Assembly: GCA_003612525.1 (NCBI GenBank)
Contig: RAZD01000005.1
Coordinates: forward strand, 124,001-188,000
Length of the DNA: 64,000 nt
Reading direction: 5' to 3'
Source: a bacterium C-53
GTDB taxonomy: Bacteria > Bacillota > Clostridia > Lachnospirales > Lachnospiraceae
Made by a program: the position numbers and the translations under genes. Below are positions 26,280 through 35,753 of this stretch, piece by piece. The first letter of the stretch is position 1. Each line of letters begins with the position of its first letter. The notes below the pieces were generated by a model. The model searched no databases. It saw nothing but the letters and a program-made list of their open reading frames with translations, and was not told the origin of the DNA.

Positions 26280-27326
26280 ATGGAGATAAAAAGAGAAAGC
26301 TTTGGTACAACGGACAGTGGACAGGAAGTGTATTTGTATACCTTACAGAATAAGAACGGGATGCAGGCAAAAGTGACCAATTACGGGGCGATACTGACGG
26401 CTCTTCTTGTTCCGGACCCGGCGGCAAAGCTGGCTGATGTGGTGCTTGGATATGATTCTGTAGAGCCTTATCAGTGCAATGGCAGTTTCTTTGGGGCGAC
26501 TGTAGGACGCAGTGCGAACAGAATTGCAGGCGCGCAGTTTGAGATTGACGGCACGGTTTACAAACTGGATGCCAATAATGGCGCGAATAATCTACACAGC
26601 CAGTTTGATATCGGATTCCATAAGCAGATTTGGGAGGCGAAGGAAGATGCGGATACAAATGCAGTTACGTTTTTCTATGAAAGCAAAGACGGAGAGGCCG
26701 GATTTCCGGGAACGCTCGATATTTCTGTGACCTATACGCTGACGGATGAAAATGCATTGTGTCTTCATTACGACGGAGTCAGTGACAGGAAGACTTTGAT
26801 TAACTGTACAAATCATTCGTATTTTAATCTTTCAGGGCATGATTCGGGGAATATTCATGATCATATTCTGACTCTGAATGCATCCTGCTATACGCCGGTG
26901 GTTCCGGGAGCCATTCCAACAGGGGAGGTGGTTTCTGTGAAAGGAACGCCGATGGACTTTACAAAACCAAAGAGAATCGGCGATGAGATTGACAGCGATT
27001 TTGAACAGTTGAAACTGGTACAGGGTTACGACCATAATTTTGCTGTGGATATACAGGCGGGGAAAGTTGAGAAAATTGCAGAAGTGAAGGATGAGAAGTC
27101 AGGGCGTGTGATGGAAGTGTATTCCGACCTGCCCGGCGTTCAGTTCTATGCGGGAAACTGTATCGATGATACGACAGGAAAGGGCGGCGCGGCATATACA
27201 AAGCGCAGCGGGTTCTGTCTGGAAACACAATACTTCCCGAACAGCGTCAACCAGAAAGGATTTGTCTCTCCTGTATTTGATGCGGGTGAAGCATACAGGA
27301 CAACGACAATCTACAAATTTCTATGA
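26280..27326 (+). CDS. galM: Aldose 1-epimerase (galactose mutarotase)
   Basis: A 348-residue cytoplasmic sugar mutarotase that interconverts alpha and beta anomers of aldohexoses (and in some members L-arabinose). Conserved parts are VTNYGAILTALLVPD, GRSANRIAGAQFEIDG, NNGANNLHSQF, NCTNHSYFNLSGHDSGNIHDHILTLNA (catalytic His), GYDHNFAVD and FYAGNCID...GFCLETQYFPNSVNQ (catalytic Glu). An alternative GTG start at 26268 would add four residues; the site GAAAGG at 26261 fits neither ideally. It overlaps the histidine kinase gene by 4 bases and begins the sugar-sensing cluster, so mutarotation of the sensed sugar is a plausible role. Confidence 0.92.
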   Translation: MEIKRESFGTTDSGQEVYLYTLQNKNGMQAKVTNYGAILTALLVPDPAAKLADVVLGYDSVEPYQCNGSFFGATVGRSANRIAGAQFEIDGTVYKLDANNGANNLHSQFDIGFHKQIWEAKEDADTNAVTFFYESKDGEAGFPGTLDISVTYTLTDENALCLHYDGVSDRKTLINCTNHSYFNLSGHDSGNIHDHILTLNASCYTPVVPGAIPTGEVVSVKGTPMDFTKPKRIGDEIDSDFEQLKLVQGYDHNFAVDIQAGKVEKIAEVKDEKSGRVMEVYSDLPGVQFYAGNCIDDTTGKGGAAYTKRSGFCLETQYFPNSVNQKGFVSPVFDAGEAYRTTTIYKFL

Positions 27327-28786
27327 AGTATTCAATCAGAAATAAGATTTTTATGATTGCGGTTCTCGCAGCGCTTCCATTTGTGATGATTTGTATTTAT
27401 CTGCTGCATTCGCTGCTGAATTATAGCAGGCTTTACGATCAGATTGTGAGCAATATGACGATCGCCAATAATTACAATCTGAATTTCAAAGAGGAAATGG
27501 ACGAGAGTCTGTATAAACTGGTAGTAGGATATGCGGATTTCGAGAATATTTCCGAGAGCAGTATATTGAAGAATCCTTATGAACTGATTGATGAGCTGCG
27601 CAGTGAATTCACTGAGCTGAAAGATGTCACCACGGAAGCAGAAAGTAAAATCTGGCTGGAGAATCTTCTTCGCAATATTGATTCGCTGGAGCACAATGTA
27701 AACATAATAGAGCAAAGTGTGGAAACGGATGGACGGTACCGGCAGAATATTGAAATGCTTGACAACAATATTTATATCTTAACCGAACTGATTCAGGATA
27801 ATATACAATACTATATTTATTATCAGATCAGGGATATGGGCAGGGTCAATGCGCTTCTGAATCAGGAGATCAGTCGTTTCTTCAAAGTATGTGTCGCCGG
27901 GGTTGTATGTACCGGGTTCATTGTTATCATTCTGACGTCCTATCTCACCAGTGGAATCATCAGGCCGATTAAGCAGCTTTATCTTGCCACGGAACAAATC
28001 TCGAAGGGGAATTTGAGCGCGAGGGCAGAGGTGCGGACAAGCGATGAGATAGAGGTGCTTGCTTCGGAATTTAACGGCATGGCGCAAAATATGCAGGGTA
28101 TGATTGATCAGATTAAGATGGATGAAAGGAAGATGCGAAAGGCGGATTTGAGGCTGCTGCAGGAACAGATCAATCCGCATTTCCTGTATAATACATTGGA
28201 CACGATCATATGGCTTGTGGAAGCCGATCAGCCTCAGCAGGCGGTGGATATGGTGGTGACGCTGTCTGATTTTTTCAGGCTTGTGCTTAGCAGGGGGAAG
28301 GAGCATATTTCCATTAAGGAGGAGGAACAGCATATCAGCAGTTACCTGAAGATTCAGGAAGTCAGATACCGTGATATTCTGGAGTATGAAATTAATATTG
28401 ACAAGGTGCTGTATGAGTACCAGATTTTAAAGATGACGTTACAGCCTCTTGTGGAGAATGCGCTTTATCATGGAATCAAGTATAAACGTGCAAAAGGCCG
28501 TATCTATATCAGCGGTGAAAAAGAAAACAATACGATTCTTCTGACGGTAAAAGACAATGGCGTGGGCATGGAGCCGGAAGAACTTGAATTTTTGCAGAAA
28601 GAAATCAGACGTCCCTGCCAGGAGACGGAAAAAGGGTATGGGCTTGCCAATGTCAACGAGCGGCTGAGAATCTATTACGGGCCGGAGTATGGACTCAATA
28701 TTATGTCGGAAAAGGGCAGGGGAACTGAAGTTACGGTTACCATACCGGCAATAAAACAGCAGGCGGCGACGGGAGGCTGTGAATGA
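27323..28786 (+). CDS. LytS/YesM-type sensor histidine kinase
   Basis: A 487-residue membrane kinase. Membrane segments lie at about residues 8-30 and 190-213. The outer domain of about 155 residues between them is helical and lacks a recognised ligand fold, and HAMP follows (YLATEQISKGNLSARAEVRTSDEIEVLASEFNGMAQ). The phospho-acceptor is H286 in LLQEQINPHFLYNTLD; the catalytic domain has LVENALYHGIKYK (N box), DNGVGMEPEEL and GYGLANVNERLRIYYG (G box). In clostridia such kinases work with a sugar-binding sensor protein and a YesN-type regulator; both follow here. It overlaps galM and the next gene by 4 bases each. Confidence 0.92.
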   Translation: MKYSIRNKIFMIAVLAALPFVMICIYLLHSLLNYSRLYDQIVSNMTIANNYNLNFKEEMDESLYKLVVGYADFENISESSILKNPYELIDELRSEFTELKDVTTEAESKIWLENLLRNIDSLEHNVNIIEQSVETDGRYRQNIEMLDNNIYILTELIQDNIQYYIYYQIRDMGRVNALLNQEISRFFKVCVAGVVCTGFIVIILTSYLTSGIIRPIKQLYLATEQISKGNLSARAEVRTSDEIEVLASEFNGMAQNMQGMIDQIKMDERKMRKADLRLLQEQINPHFLYNTLDTIIWLVEADQPQQAVDMVVTLSDFFRLVLSRGKEHISIKEEEQHISSYLKIQEVRYRDILEYEINIDKVLYEYQILKMTLQPLVENALYHGIKYKRAKGRIYISGEKENNTILLTVKDNGVGMEPEELEFLQKEIRRPCQETEKGYGLANVNERLRIYYGPEYGLNIMSEKGRGTEVTVTIPAIKQQAATGGCE

Positions 28787-29829
28787 AATCAATCTTTTTT
28801 CGAAAATGGAAAGCAAGATACTTGCTGATGGTTGTGCTTATTCCCTTTATGCTGGCGATAAACGGCTGTGGAAGAGACTTTAATGTGGATTTGTCCAACG
28901 AATCTGTCGAATCCTCTGACATAAGGGACGAAAGTCTGATTGTGGTGGGCGTATCTCAACTGGGAAGTGAGTCTGTCTGGAGGACGGCAAATACGGCGTC
29001 TTTGCAGCGGGCTTTTTCAAAAGAAAACGGATACTTTATGATTTTTGACAACGCCAGGCAGAAGCAGGAAAACCAGATGAAAGCAATTCGCAGCTTTATC
29101 TCCCAGAATGTGGACTACATTGTATTTTCACCGATCATGGAGGAGGGCTGGGATTCTGTTCTCCAGGAAGCGAAAGATGCAGGTATACCGGTGATTTTAA
29201 TGGACCGCAAAGTGAAAGTGTCGGATACGTCGCTCTATACTGCGTGGGTGGGCTCAGACTTTAAAGAGGAGGGTGTGAAGGCCGGAAAATGGCTTGAGAA
29301 GTTTTTGGAAAGTAAGGGGCGTCTGGAGGATGAAGTCCGGATTGTGGTACTCCAGGGAACGGAGGGCGCTTCGTCGGTTTTGGGTCGGACAGAAGGGTTT
29401 AATGAGATTTTGAGAAAACATGAAAACTGGAAGGTTCTGGAGTGTGTGAACGCAGAATACACAACGGCGAAAGCGATGGAAGAGATGAAACGCATGCTGA
29501 AGAAGCATGAGAGGATTGACGTGGTTGTATCCCAAAATGATGATATGACTTTTGGGGCGGTGGATGCGATCCGCCAGGAAGGATTAACTCCGGGGATTGA
29601 CGGGGATATTGTGCTGATCTCTTTTGATGCGGTGAAAGCAGCGCTTCAAATGGTTCAGGATGGAGTCATCGGCGTTGATGTGGAGTGCAATCCGGATTTG
29701 GGCGGCTATGTGCAGGCTATTATCGAGGCCATTGAAAACGGAGAGCCGTATGAGAAGCATACGTATGTGGAGGAACGGTCTTTCACGAAAGAGATGGTAG
29801 GACAATATATAGAGGACAGGATTTATTAG
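28783..29829 (+). CDS. Membrane-anchored YtfQ-like sugar-binding sensor protein
   Basis: A 348-residue periplasmic-binding-fold protein (Peripla_BP_4). The N-terminus has a hydrophobic segment and a lipobox-like LAINGC, so it should be tethered outside the cell. VVGVSQLGSESVWRTANTASLQRAF, RQKQENQMKAIRSFISQNVDYIVFSPIMEEGWDSVLQEAKDAGIPVILMDR and LQGTEGASSVLGRTEGF closely follow the galactofuranose-binding YtfQ of E. coli. Its place between the kinase and regulator genes, with the transport protein encoded separately at 32958, argues that it senses rather than transports, as in the known XylFII-LytS-YesN system. The ligand is probably a furanose such as L-arabinose. Confidence 0.85.
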   Translation: MKSIFFRKWKARYLLMVVLIPFMLAINGCGRDFNVDLSNESVESSDIRDESLIVVGVSQLGSESVWRTANTASLQRAFSKENGYFMIFDNARQKQENQMKAIRSFISQNVDYIVFSPIMEEGWDSVLQEAKDAGIPVILMDRKVKVSDTSLYTAWVGSDFKEEGVKAGKWLEKFLESKGRLEDEVRIVVLQGTEGASSVLGRTEGFNEILRKHENWKVLECVNAEYTTAKAMEEMKRMLKKHERIDVVVSQNDDMTFGAVDAIRQEGLTPGIDGDIVLISFDAVKAALQMVQDGVIGVDVECNPDLGGYVQAIIEAIENGEPYEKHTYVEERSFTKEMVGQYIEDRIY

Positions 29830-29859
29830 ATCAGGTTTACAGGTGGGAAGCGTGTTTAA

Positions 29860-31488
29860 ATGTTAAAAGTATTTTTAGTGGAGGATGAGTTTGTAATCAG
29901 GGAAGGACTGAAGGCCAATATACCGTGGGAACAGTATGGCTATGAGTTTGTCGGCGAGGCGTCTGACGGAGAAATGGCGCTGCCGCTGATCAGGGCTGCA
30001 AAACCGGATGTACTGATTACAGATATTAAAATGCCGTTTATGGACGGCTTGTCTCTGAGCAAGATAGTCAGCAGTGAATTTCCGAAAATTAAGATTGTAA
30101 TTATCAGTGGATATGATGATTTTGAATATGCAAGACAGGCAATCGAGGTGGGCGCGATTCAATATCTGTTGAAACCAATCACCAAAATGACGCTTCGCAA
30201 AACCATGCTTGAGATGAAAGAAAAAATTGAGCAGGAGTCGGAACAGAGGGACTGGCAGCAGCAATTTGGCAATGAAATGCATGAATATGAGCAGTTTGCA
30301 CGAAGGCGTTTTTTTGAAAAGCTCCTGCAGGCGGAAATGGCGGTAAAGGATATTTATGAGGAGGCGGCGAGACTGTCGCTTGAAATTTCCGCGGAAAGTT
30401 ATAATCTTATCTTTTTCTCTATCAGACCTAAAAATATGGAGGGAATGCCCGGAGAAACAGACTGGTTCATGGCGGAACAGGATAAAATATTATATTTTAT
30501 TTTAAGGCATCCCCAATATATCCTGTTTTCGTGGAACGTAAATTGCTGGGGCGTTCTGGTGAAATCGGAAAGTGTGCATGTGGAAGAACTGACAGACAGG
30601 TGTTTGAATCATATCCGCCAGATTTGCAGCCCTCAGGATGCGCGTCTGGAGTGGTATGTCGCCGTGAGCCGTCCGATTGAGAGGCTCAGCATGCTGCACG
30701 AATGTTACCAGAAAGTCAGTCATTATATAGCGTATCGTTTTATTGTGCCGGGGATGCATATTCTGACGGAAAGCACACTAGCAGATTACCTGTCTGTGAC
30801 GGAGGAAAAGAAAATTGGCCATGTGAACCCATCTTCCGTCGATCCTGAGATTATTAAGGACTTTCTCCGGAAAGGGAGCTTCATGGAAATACATGACTTT
30901 GCGGATTCTTATTTGCAAAGCTTTCAGGATGCATTACGTTCGAGAATGTTTCTGGACTATATGATACTGAGCATACGGTATACGATTACCGCATATCTCG
31001 ACGCACTGGGAATTGCCCAGGACAGTTACAATGATCGCATAGACGAGTATCTCAGCGGCCTGAGCCTGAACAGTGAAACCATAGGGGAATACTTTGTCTT
31101 TTTACTGGGGATTGCCGTGGAACTCCGCGATCAGAAAAGCGATGTGCAGAGCGGGAGAATTTTAAGGAAGGCGCAGGAGTACATTGATGTGAACTTCAGC
31201 AATGAGTCTCTTTCGCTGAATGAGGTGGCGAAAGAGGTAGGCGTCAGCGCCAATTATCTGAGTGCAATCTTCAGTCAGAACATGCAGAAGACTTTTATTG
31301 AGTATGTGACAGGCAAGCGGATGGACCGGGCGCGGTACCTGCTGAACACGACGGACCGGTCATCGGGAGATATAGCGGCGGAGGTCGGGTATAAAGATCC
31401 GCATTATTTCAGCTTTGTCTTTAAAAAGACGCAGGGTCTGAGCCCAAGAGAGTACAGAACCGGCAAAAGGGCGAAAAAGAATGGATGA
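29860..31488 (+). CDS. YesN-type response regulator with AraC DNA-binding domain
   Basis: A 542-residue regulator. A receiver domain (residues 1-120: FLVEDEFVIREG, phospho-acceptor D55 in DVLITDIKMPFMDG, YLLKPI) is followed by a long middle region and a C-terminal pair of AraC-type helix-turn-helices (LNEVAKEVGVSANYLSAIFSQNMQKTFIEYVTGKRMDRARYLLNTT...DIAAEVGYKDPHYFSFVFKKTQGLSPREYR). It is the output of the upstream kinase/binding-protein pair and probably activates the transporter genes downstream. It is separated from the sensor gene by 30 bases and converges on the araR-like repressor gene. Confidence 0.92.
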   Translation: MLKVFLVEDEFVIREGLKANIPWEQYGYEFVGEASDGEMALPLIRAAKPDVLITDIKMPFMDGLSLSKIVSSEFPKIKIVIISGYDDFEYARQAIEVGAIQYLLKPITKMTLRKTMLEMKEKIEQESEQRDWQQQFGNEMHEYEQFARRRFFEKLLQAEMAVKDIYEEAARLSLEISAESYNLIFFSIRPKNMEGMPGETDWFMAEQDKILYFILRHPQYILFSWNVNCWGVLVKSESVHVEELTDRCLNHIRQICSPQDARLEWYVAVSRPIERLSMLHECYQKVSHYIAYRFIVPGMHILTESTLADYLSVTEEKKIGHVNPSSVDPEIIKDFLRKGSFMEIHDFADSYLQSFQDALRSRMFLDYMILSIRYTITAYLDALGIAQDSYNDRIDEYLSGLSLNSETIGEYFVFLLGIAVELRDQKSDVQSGRILRKAQEYIDVNFSNESLSLNEVAKEVGVSANYLSAIFSQNMQKTFIEYVTGKRMDRARYLLNTTDRSSGDIAAEVGYKDPHYFSFVFKKTQGLSPREYRTGKRAKKNG

Positions 31489-31498
31489 CGGCCTTTCT

Positions 31499-32554
31499 CT
31501 ATGTCAAAAACCAGGGGATTTCCAGTGAATGCACTGGAAGTCCTTTTAATTTGTCAATCATTATCTGCGCTGTCTTTATTCCCATCTCATGCGGTTTTTG
31601 CGTAAGGATCAGGGAGGGAGGCGTGCCCTGGCGGTTTAACCGTATATAGTCAAATGCGGCAATGCACATATCTTCAGGCAGGCTGTAACCGGCGAAGAGA
31701 AGCTCTCGGGTGAGCCAGTAAGCAATTTCATCGTTAAAGCAGATCACAGCAGTGCATTGGGATAATTTTTCCTTTACGATACGGCGCAGAAAAGAAGTGT
31801 TCTGGCTGGTCTGCAGGGCTTCCAGTTCTTCGGCGCCATACCAGCAGATTGGGGCGCGTAAGAGTGGGAGACCGCTGTCTCTTATAGTTTCTATGTATCC
31901 CTGATAGCAGTGATGCCCTTGAATATCGTCTGATTTAAAAATACATCCGATGGACTGATGGCCTAAGTTTATGAGCTGCTTTGTCAGCATGGCGCTGCCC
32001 GCATAGTCATTGCCTTTGATATACAGGCAGTTTTCTAATCCCGGATAATAATTGTACAGGAACAGAATGGCGATGCCTTTTTTATGAAGCTGTTTATAAA
32101 GGTCCAGGTTAGGGTTTGGAAACGCGCTCTGACATGCTTCCACAATAATACCGCGCAATGGTTTTCCTAAAAGTGAGATCAGGATTTCACGTTCCAGCGC
32201 TATTTGATTCTGTGTTTCAAAAATCTGTTCCGAAAAACCGTTGGCAGATAAAATTTCATGAAGGTCTGTCAGGATGCCGGGATAGATATGTTCATGAATA
32301 TTGGGAAGAAGAATGCCGATCGTATTTAGCGCTGCATCCCGCATAAGTCCTGTAAGGTATGTGCCGCTGCCGTGTTTTTTTTCAATCAGTTTCTCCTGCT
32401 GCAGTAAGGAAAGCGCCTGTCTGACGGTCTGGCGGCTGACATGGTAGCGGCGGCAAAGCTCATTTTCGGTGGGTAATTTTGCGGTGCCGTTTTTTAAATT
32501 TTTTTGAATTTGTTCTCTTAATATTGAAGCCAGCCACTTGTATTTAATAGCCAT
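31499..32554 (-). CDS. araR: GntR/LacI-hybrid arabinose repressor (AraR-like)
   Basis: A 351-residue regulator with an N-terminal GntR winged helix (KWLASILREQIQKNLKNGTAKLPTENELCRRYHVSRQTVRQALSLLQQEKLIEKKHGSGTYLTG) joined to a LacI-type sugar-binding domain (TIGILLPNIHEHIYPGILTDLHEILSANGF; ICWYGAEE; AVICFNDEIAYWLTRELLFAGYSLPEDMCIAAFDYI). This is the architecture of AraR from Bacillus subtilis, which leaves its operators when L-arabinose binds. It is divergent from the binding-protein gene of the importer, with a 403-base control region between them that it likely represses. Confidence 0.85.
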   Translation of the reverse strand: MAIKYKWLASILREQIQKNLKNGTAKLPTENELCRRYHVSRQTVRQALSLLQQEKLIEKKHGSGTYLTGLMRDAALNTIGILLPNIHEHIYPGILTDLHEILSANGFSEQIFETQNQIALEREILISLLGKPLRGIIVEACQSAFPNPNLDLYKQLHKKGIAILFLYNYYPGLENCLYIKGNDYAGSAMLTKQLINLGHQSIGCIFKSDDIQGHHCYQGYIETIRDSGLPLLRAPICWYGAEELEALQTSQNTSFLRRIVKEKLSQCTAVICFNDEIAYWLTRELLFAGYSLPEDMCIAAFDYIRLNRQGTPPSLILTQKPHEMGIKTAQIMIDKLKGLPVHSLEIPWFLT

Positions 32555-32957
32555 TTTCTCTCCTTAAAATATTAAATAATTGTATAAAAAAACAGGATAT
32601 TTTTTGTGTGTTAAAAATTGGAATCTAAAATATATCTTAAAAAAATAAAACAAATCGTAAAAAATCTAACTTGTATCCAGTGATTTATTAAAAATTACAA
32701 TGTAAAAATGAAAAAAAACAATATAATTCGGCTGTCAAACCGTTTGATGGAAGTAAAAATTATACATTTATCCCGAAAAAGTGAACCAAATTAAAAAGTT
32801 GTATTTAAAAGTGATTTTAACATAACAAATTTGTATTGTAAACAACTAACAAACCGTACTGGTACAAGCCCTTTTACATTGACGCACTCAGCCGGCCGGT
32901 GCTATCGTATAGTTACAGGAAAATTTCCTGTAAATTTATTATTCAGGAGGAAAAGAT
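32555..32957 (+). promoter_or_regulatory. Control region between araR and the sugar importer genes
   Basis: A 403-base gap, very AT-rich on its left half. On the plus strand TTGACG (32879-32884), an 18-base spacer and TATCGT (32903-32908) form a promoter for the binding-protein gene. A perfect palindrome TACAGGAAAATTTCCTGTA (32914-32932) sits on the predicted transcript start. CGTACTGGTACAAG (32855-32868) resembles half of an AraR operator, and TTGTATTGTAAACAAC lies at 32831-32846. AGGAGG precedes the ATG at 32958. No open frame in the gap is convincing. Confidence 0.6.
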
Positions 32958-34061
32958 ATGAAAAAGAAAGTATTAGCAGCGTTACTTACAACATTTATGG
33001 TAGCAAGCCTTATGGGATGCGGAAGTAATGCAGAGACAGCAGCGCCGGCAGAGGCACCGGCAGCAGAAGCGGAAGCTCCGGCAGAAGAAGAGGCTCCGGC
33101 AGAGGAAGAAGCTCCTGCTGATGATGCGGAAGCAGAAGCGCCGGCAGCAAGCGGTGATGTAATCAGCGTTGGTTTTGCTCAGGTTGGTCATGAGTCTGAC
33201 TGGCGTGCAGCAAACACACAGAATTATCAGGATACTTTTTCAACAGAAAACGGATATGAACTGGCATTTGTAGATGCGGACAATGATAACGCAGTTCAGT
33301 TAGAGGCAGTTCGTGGCTTCATTCAGCAGGAAGTAGATTATATCTGCATCGCTCCGATCGAGACAGCAGGATGGGATACAGTTCTTCAGGAAGCACAGGA
33401 TGCAGGAATTCCGGTTCTGATCGTTGACCGTTCCGTAGACGCAGATCCTTCTCTTTACGAGACACAGATCGGTTGTGATATGGTTCTTGAAGGTGAGACA
33501 GCTGGTAACTGGCTGGCAGAATATCTGGATGGCAAGGATGCGAACATTCTTGTAATTGAAGGTACGGTTGGTGCATCTGCAACACTTGGACGTACGGAAG
33601 GCTTCAATAACATTGCAGCACAGCACAGCGAGTGGAAAATTCTTGATTCACAGTCCGGTGATTTCACACAGGCAGGCGGACAGGAAGTTATGGAGTCCTT
33701 TATTAAATCTTACAGTGATTTCAATGTAGTTGTATGCCAGAATGATAATGAAGCTTATGGCGCAATGGACGCAATGGATGCAGCTGGTATTACATATGGT
33801 GTTGACGGCGACGTAATTATTATTTCCTTCGATGCTACACATGACGGATTACAGTATACATTAGATGGAAAGATCAACTGTAACGTAGAGTGCAATCCTC
33901 TTCAGGCTGAATTTGCAGCAGACGTTATCCAGAAGCTGCAGGCAGGCGAGACAATTGATGACATCACAGTTGTTAAGGATGAAGCTTTCGTAGCGCCTGG
34001 CATCACATCTCAGTATGCAGTAACAATGACACAGGAAGTATTGGACGGCCGTGCATATTAA
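32958..34061 (+). CDS. YtfQ-like sugar ABC transporter substrate-binding lipoprotein
   Basis: A 367-residue extracellular lipoprotein. Signal with lipobox VASLMGC, then an acidic Ala/Pro/Glu linker (residues 25-60, repeats of EEEAPA) and a Peripla_BP_4 domain: SVGFAQVGHESDWRAANTQNYQDTF, AVRGFIQQEVDYICIAPIETAGWDTVLQEAQDAGIPVLIVDRSVD, GTVGASATLGRTEGF. These match the furanose-binding YtfQ family. It delivers sugar to the importer encoded at 34227-37851. A terminator-like hairpin between it and the ATPase gene would give more binding protein than transporter. Given the araA-araB-araD genes downstream, L-arabinofuranose is the likely ligand. Confidence 0.9.
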   Translation: MKKKVLAALLTTFMVASLMGCGSNAETAAPAEAPAAEAEAPAEEEAPAEEEAPADDAEAEAPAASGDVISVGFAQVGHESDWRAANTQNYQDTFSTENGYELAFVDADNDNAVQLEAVRGFIQQEVDYICIAPIETAGWDTVLQEAQDAGIPVLIVDRSVDADPSLYETQIGCDMVLEGETAGNWLAEYLDGKDANILVIEGTVGASATLGRTEGFNNIAAQHSEWKILDSQSGDFTQAGGQEVMESFIKSYSDFNVVVCQNDNEAYGAMDAMDAAGITYGVDGDVIIISFDATHDGLQYTLDGKINCNVECNPLQAEFAADVIQKLQAGETIDDITVVKDEAFVAPGITSQYAVTMTQEVLDGRAY

Positions 34062-34098
34062 GATTAAAATCTGAATAAACACAATATAAGAATAGAAT

Positions 34099-34133
34099 AG
34101 GGAGAGGAAACTTATTTCTCTCCCTGTTTTTTC
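34099..34133 (+). terminator. Partial terminator after the binding-protein gene
   Basis: AGGGAGAG and CTCTCCCT form a stem with an 11-base loop, followed by GTTTTTT. It lies between the binding-protein and ATPase genes and probably lets only part of transcription through. Confidence 0.8.
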
Positions 34134-34226
34134 CTTAAAACAGGCATGCAATAAAGAAAAAACGATAATATTGTCATGTAATTATCGATAGAAGCAGTGA
34201 AGTGTGTGACAGTAGGAGGTATAAGT

Positions 34227-35753
34227 ATGGATAGCAAGATTGCGCTTACAATGCGGGGCATCTGTATGACATTCCCGGGAGTCAAAGCACTTGATAATGT
34301 GGACTTCACTTTGAAAAAGGGTGAAATACGTGCGCTGATGGGCGAGAATGGCGCAGGAAAGTCTACGTTAATTAAGTGTCTGACGGGAGTCAATAAATTT
34401 GAAGCCGGAGAGATTCATGTGGACGGCATTGAGGGTTCGATTGTAAATAAAGACACAATGGATGCCCAGAAAAAGGGAATCTCAACAGTTTATCAGGAGG
34501 TAAACCTTTGCCCAAATCTTTCCGTTGCGGAGAACCTGTACATTGGCCGTGAGCCGCTTACAAAGATTGGAACGGTGAATCGCCGTAAGATGAATCAGAT
34601 GGCAGCACAGCTTATGAAAGATTTGGATTTGGATATAGAAGTAACGAAAAACCTGGAAGAATATTCTCTGGCATTACAGCAGATGATCGCTATTGCCCGT
34701 GCTGTAGATACGAAATGTAAAGTTTTAATTCTTGATGAGCCGACCTCTTCTCTGGATGACAATGAAGTGGAAAAACTTTTTGGAATGATGAAAAGGCTGA
34801 GAAATCAGGGCGTAGGCATTATATTTGTAACACACTTCTTAGAGCAGGTTTATGCAGTATGTGACGGGATTACCGTACTTCGTAACGGTACTCTGGTTGG
34901 CGAGTATACGGTGGAAGAGCTTCCGCGGGTGAAGCTGGTAGCGGCAATGATGGGTAAGGACTTTGACGATCTTGCTTCTATTAAGCCGGAGGGCAGCATG
35001 GACTTCTCGCATGCTCCTTTAGAGATCGATGCGAAGGGGCTTAGCCATGCAGGAAAGATCAAACCGTTTGACCTTGAGATTCACAAGGGAGAAGTAGTGG
35101 GTCTTACCGGGCTGCTTGGAAGCGGGCGCAGTGAACTGGCGCGTGCAATTTATGGCGCAGACCGGGCGCAGACCGGTACTTTGAAGGTCAATGGAAAGGA
35201 AGTTAAAATCAAGAGTCCGATTGATGCCATGAATCTGGGTATGGGACTTCTGCCGGATGACAGAAAGGCAGAGGGCATTATTGGTGATTTGTCCGTACGT
35301 GAGAATATTATTCTTGCTATGCAGGCAAAGGCCGGCATTTTCAAAAAGATTCCGATGGCGAAGCAGATTGAGCTTGCCGATCAGTACATAGAGATGCTCC
35401 AGATTAAGACGGCAAGCAGGGAAACGCTGATTAAGAGACTGTCCGGCGGCAATCAGCAGAAGGTGATTCTGGCGCGGTGGCTTGCCACAAATCCGGACTT
35501 TCTTGTCCTTGATGAACCGACCCGGGGAATTGATATCGGTACAAAAACAGAGATACAGAAATTGGTTATTAAGCTGGCGCAGGAAGGAAAGAGCCTGATC
35601 TTTATTTCATCGGAGATCGAGGAGATGCTTCGTACCTGCAACCGTATGGCAGTCCTTCGCGACGGCGCCAAAGTCGGTGAGATCAGCGGGGATGATATGA
35701 CACAGGAAGGCGTAATGCACGCAATAGCAGGAGGAGGTGCGTCACATGAGTAA
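34227..35753 (+). CDS. Sugar ABC transporter ATP-binding protein (YtfR/AraG-like)
   Basis: A 508-residue protein with two nucleotide-binding domains, as in RbsA/MglA/AraG. The first has GENGAGKST (Walker A), LALQQMIAIARAV and LILDEPTSSLDDNEV. The second is degenerate, as usual: GLLGSGRSELARAIYG, LSGGNQQKVILARWLATNPDFLVLDEPTRGIDIGTKTEI. It energises sugar uptake at the inner face of the membrane with the two permeases downstream. I start at ATG 34227, 7 bases after AGGAGG. It overlaps the next gene by 8 bases. Confidence 0.92.
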   Translation: MDSKIALTMRGICMTFPGVKALDNVDFTLKKGEIRALMGENGAGKSTLIKCLTGVNKFEAGEIHVDGIEGSIVNKDTMDAQKKGISTVYQEVNLCPNLSVAENLYIGREPLTKIGTVNRRKMNQMAAQLMKDLDLDIEVTKNLEEYSLALQQMIAIARAVDTKCKVLILDEPTSSLDDNEVEKLFGMMKRLRNQGVGIIFVTHFLEQVYAVCDGITVLRNGTLVGEYTVEELPRVKLVAAMMGKDFDDLASIKPEGSMDFSHAPLEIDAKGLSHAGKIKPFDLEIHKGEVVGLTGLLGSGRSELARAIYGADRAQTGTLKVNGKEVKIKSPIDAMNLGMGLLPDDRKAEGIIGDLSVRENIILAMQAKAGIFKKIPMAKQIELADQYIEMLQIKTASRETLIKRLSGGNQQKVILARWLATNPDFLVLDEPTRGIDIGTKTEIQKLVIKLAQEGKSLIFISSEIEEMLRTCNRMAVLRDGAKVGEISGDDMTQEGVMHAIAGGGASHE

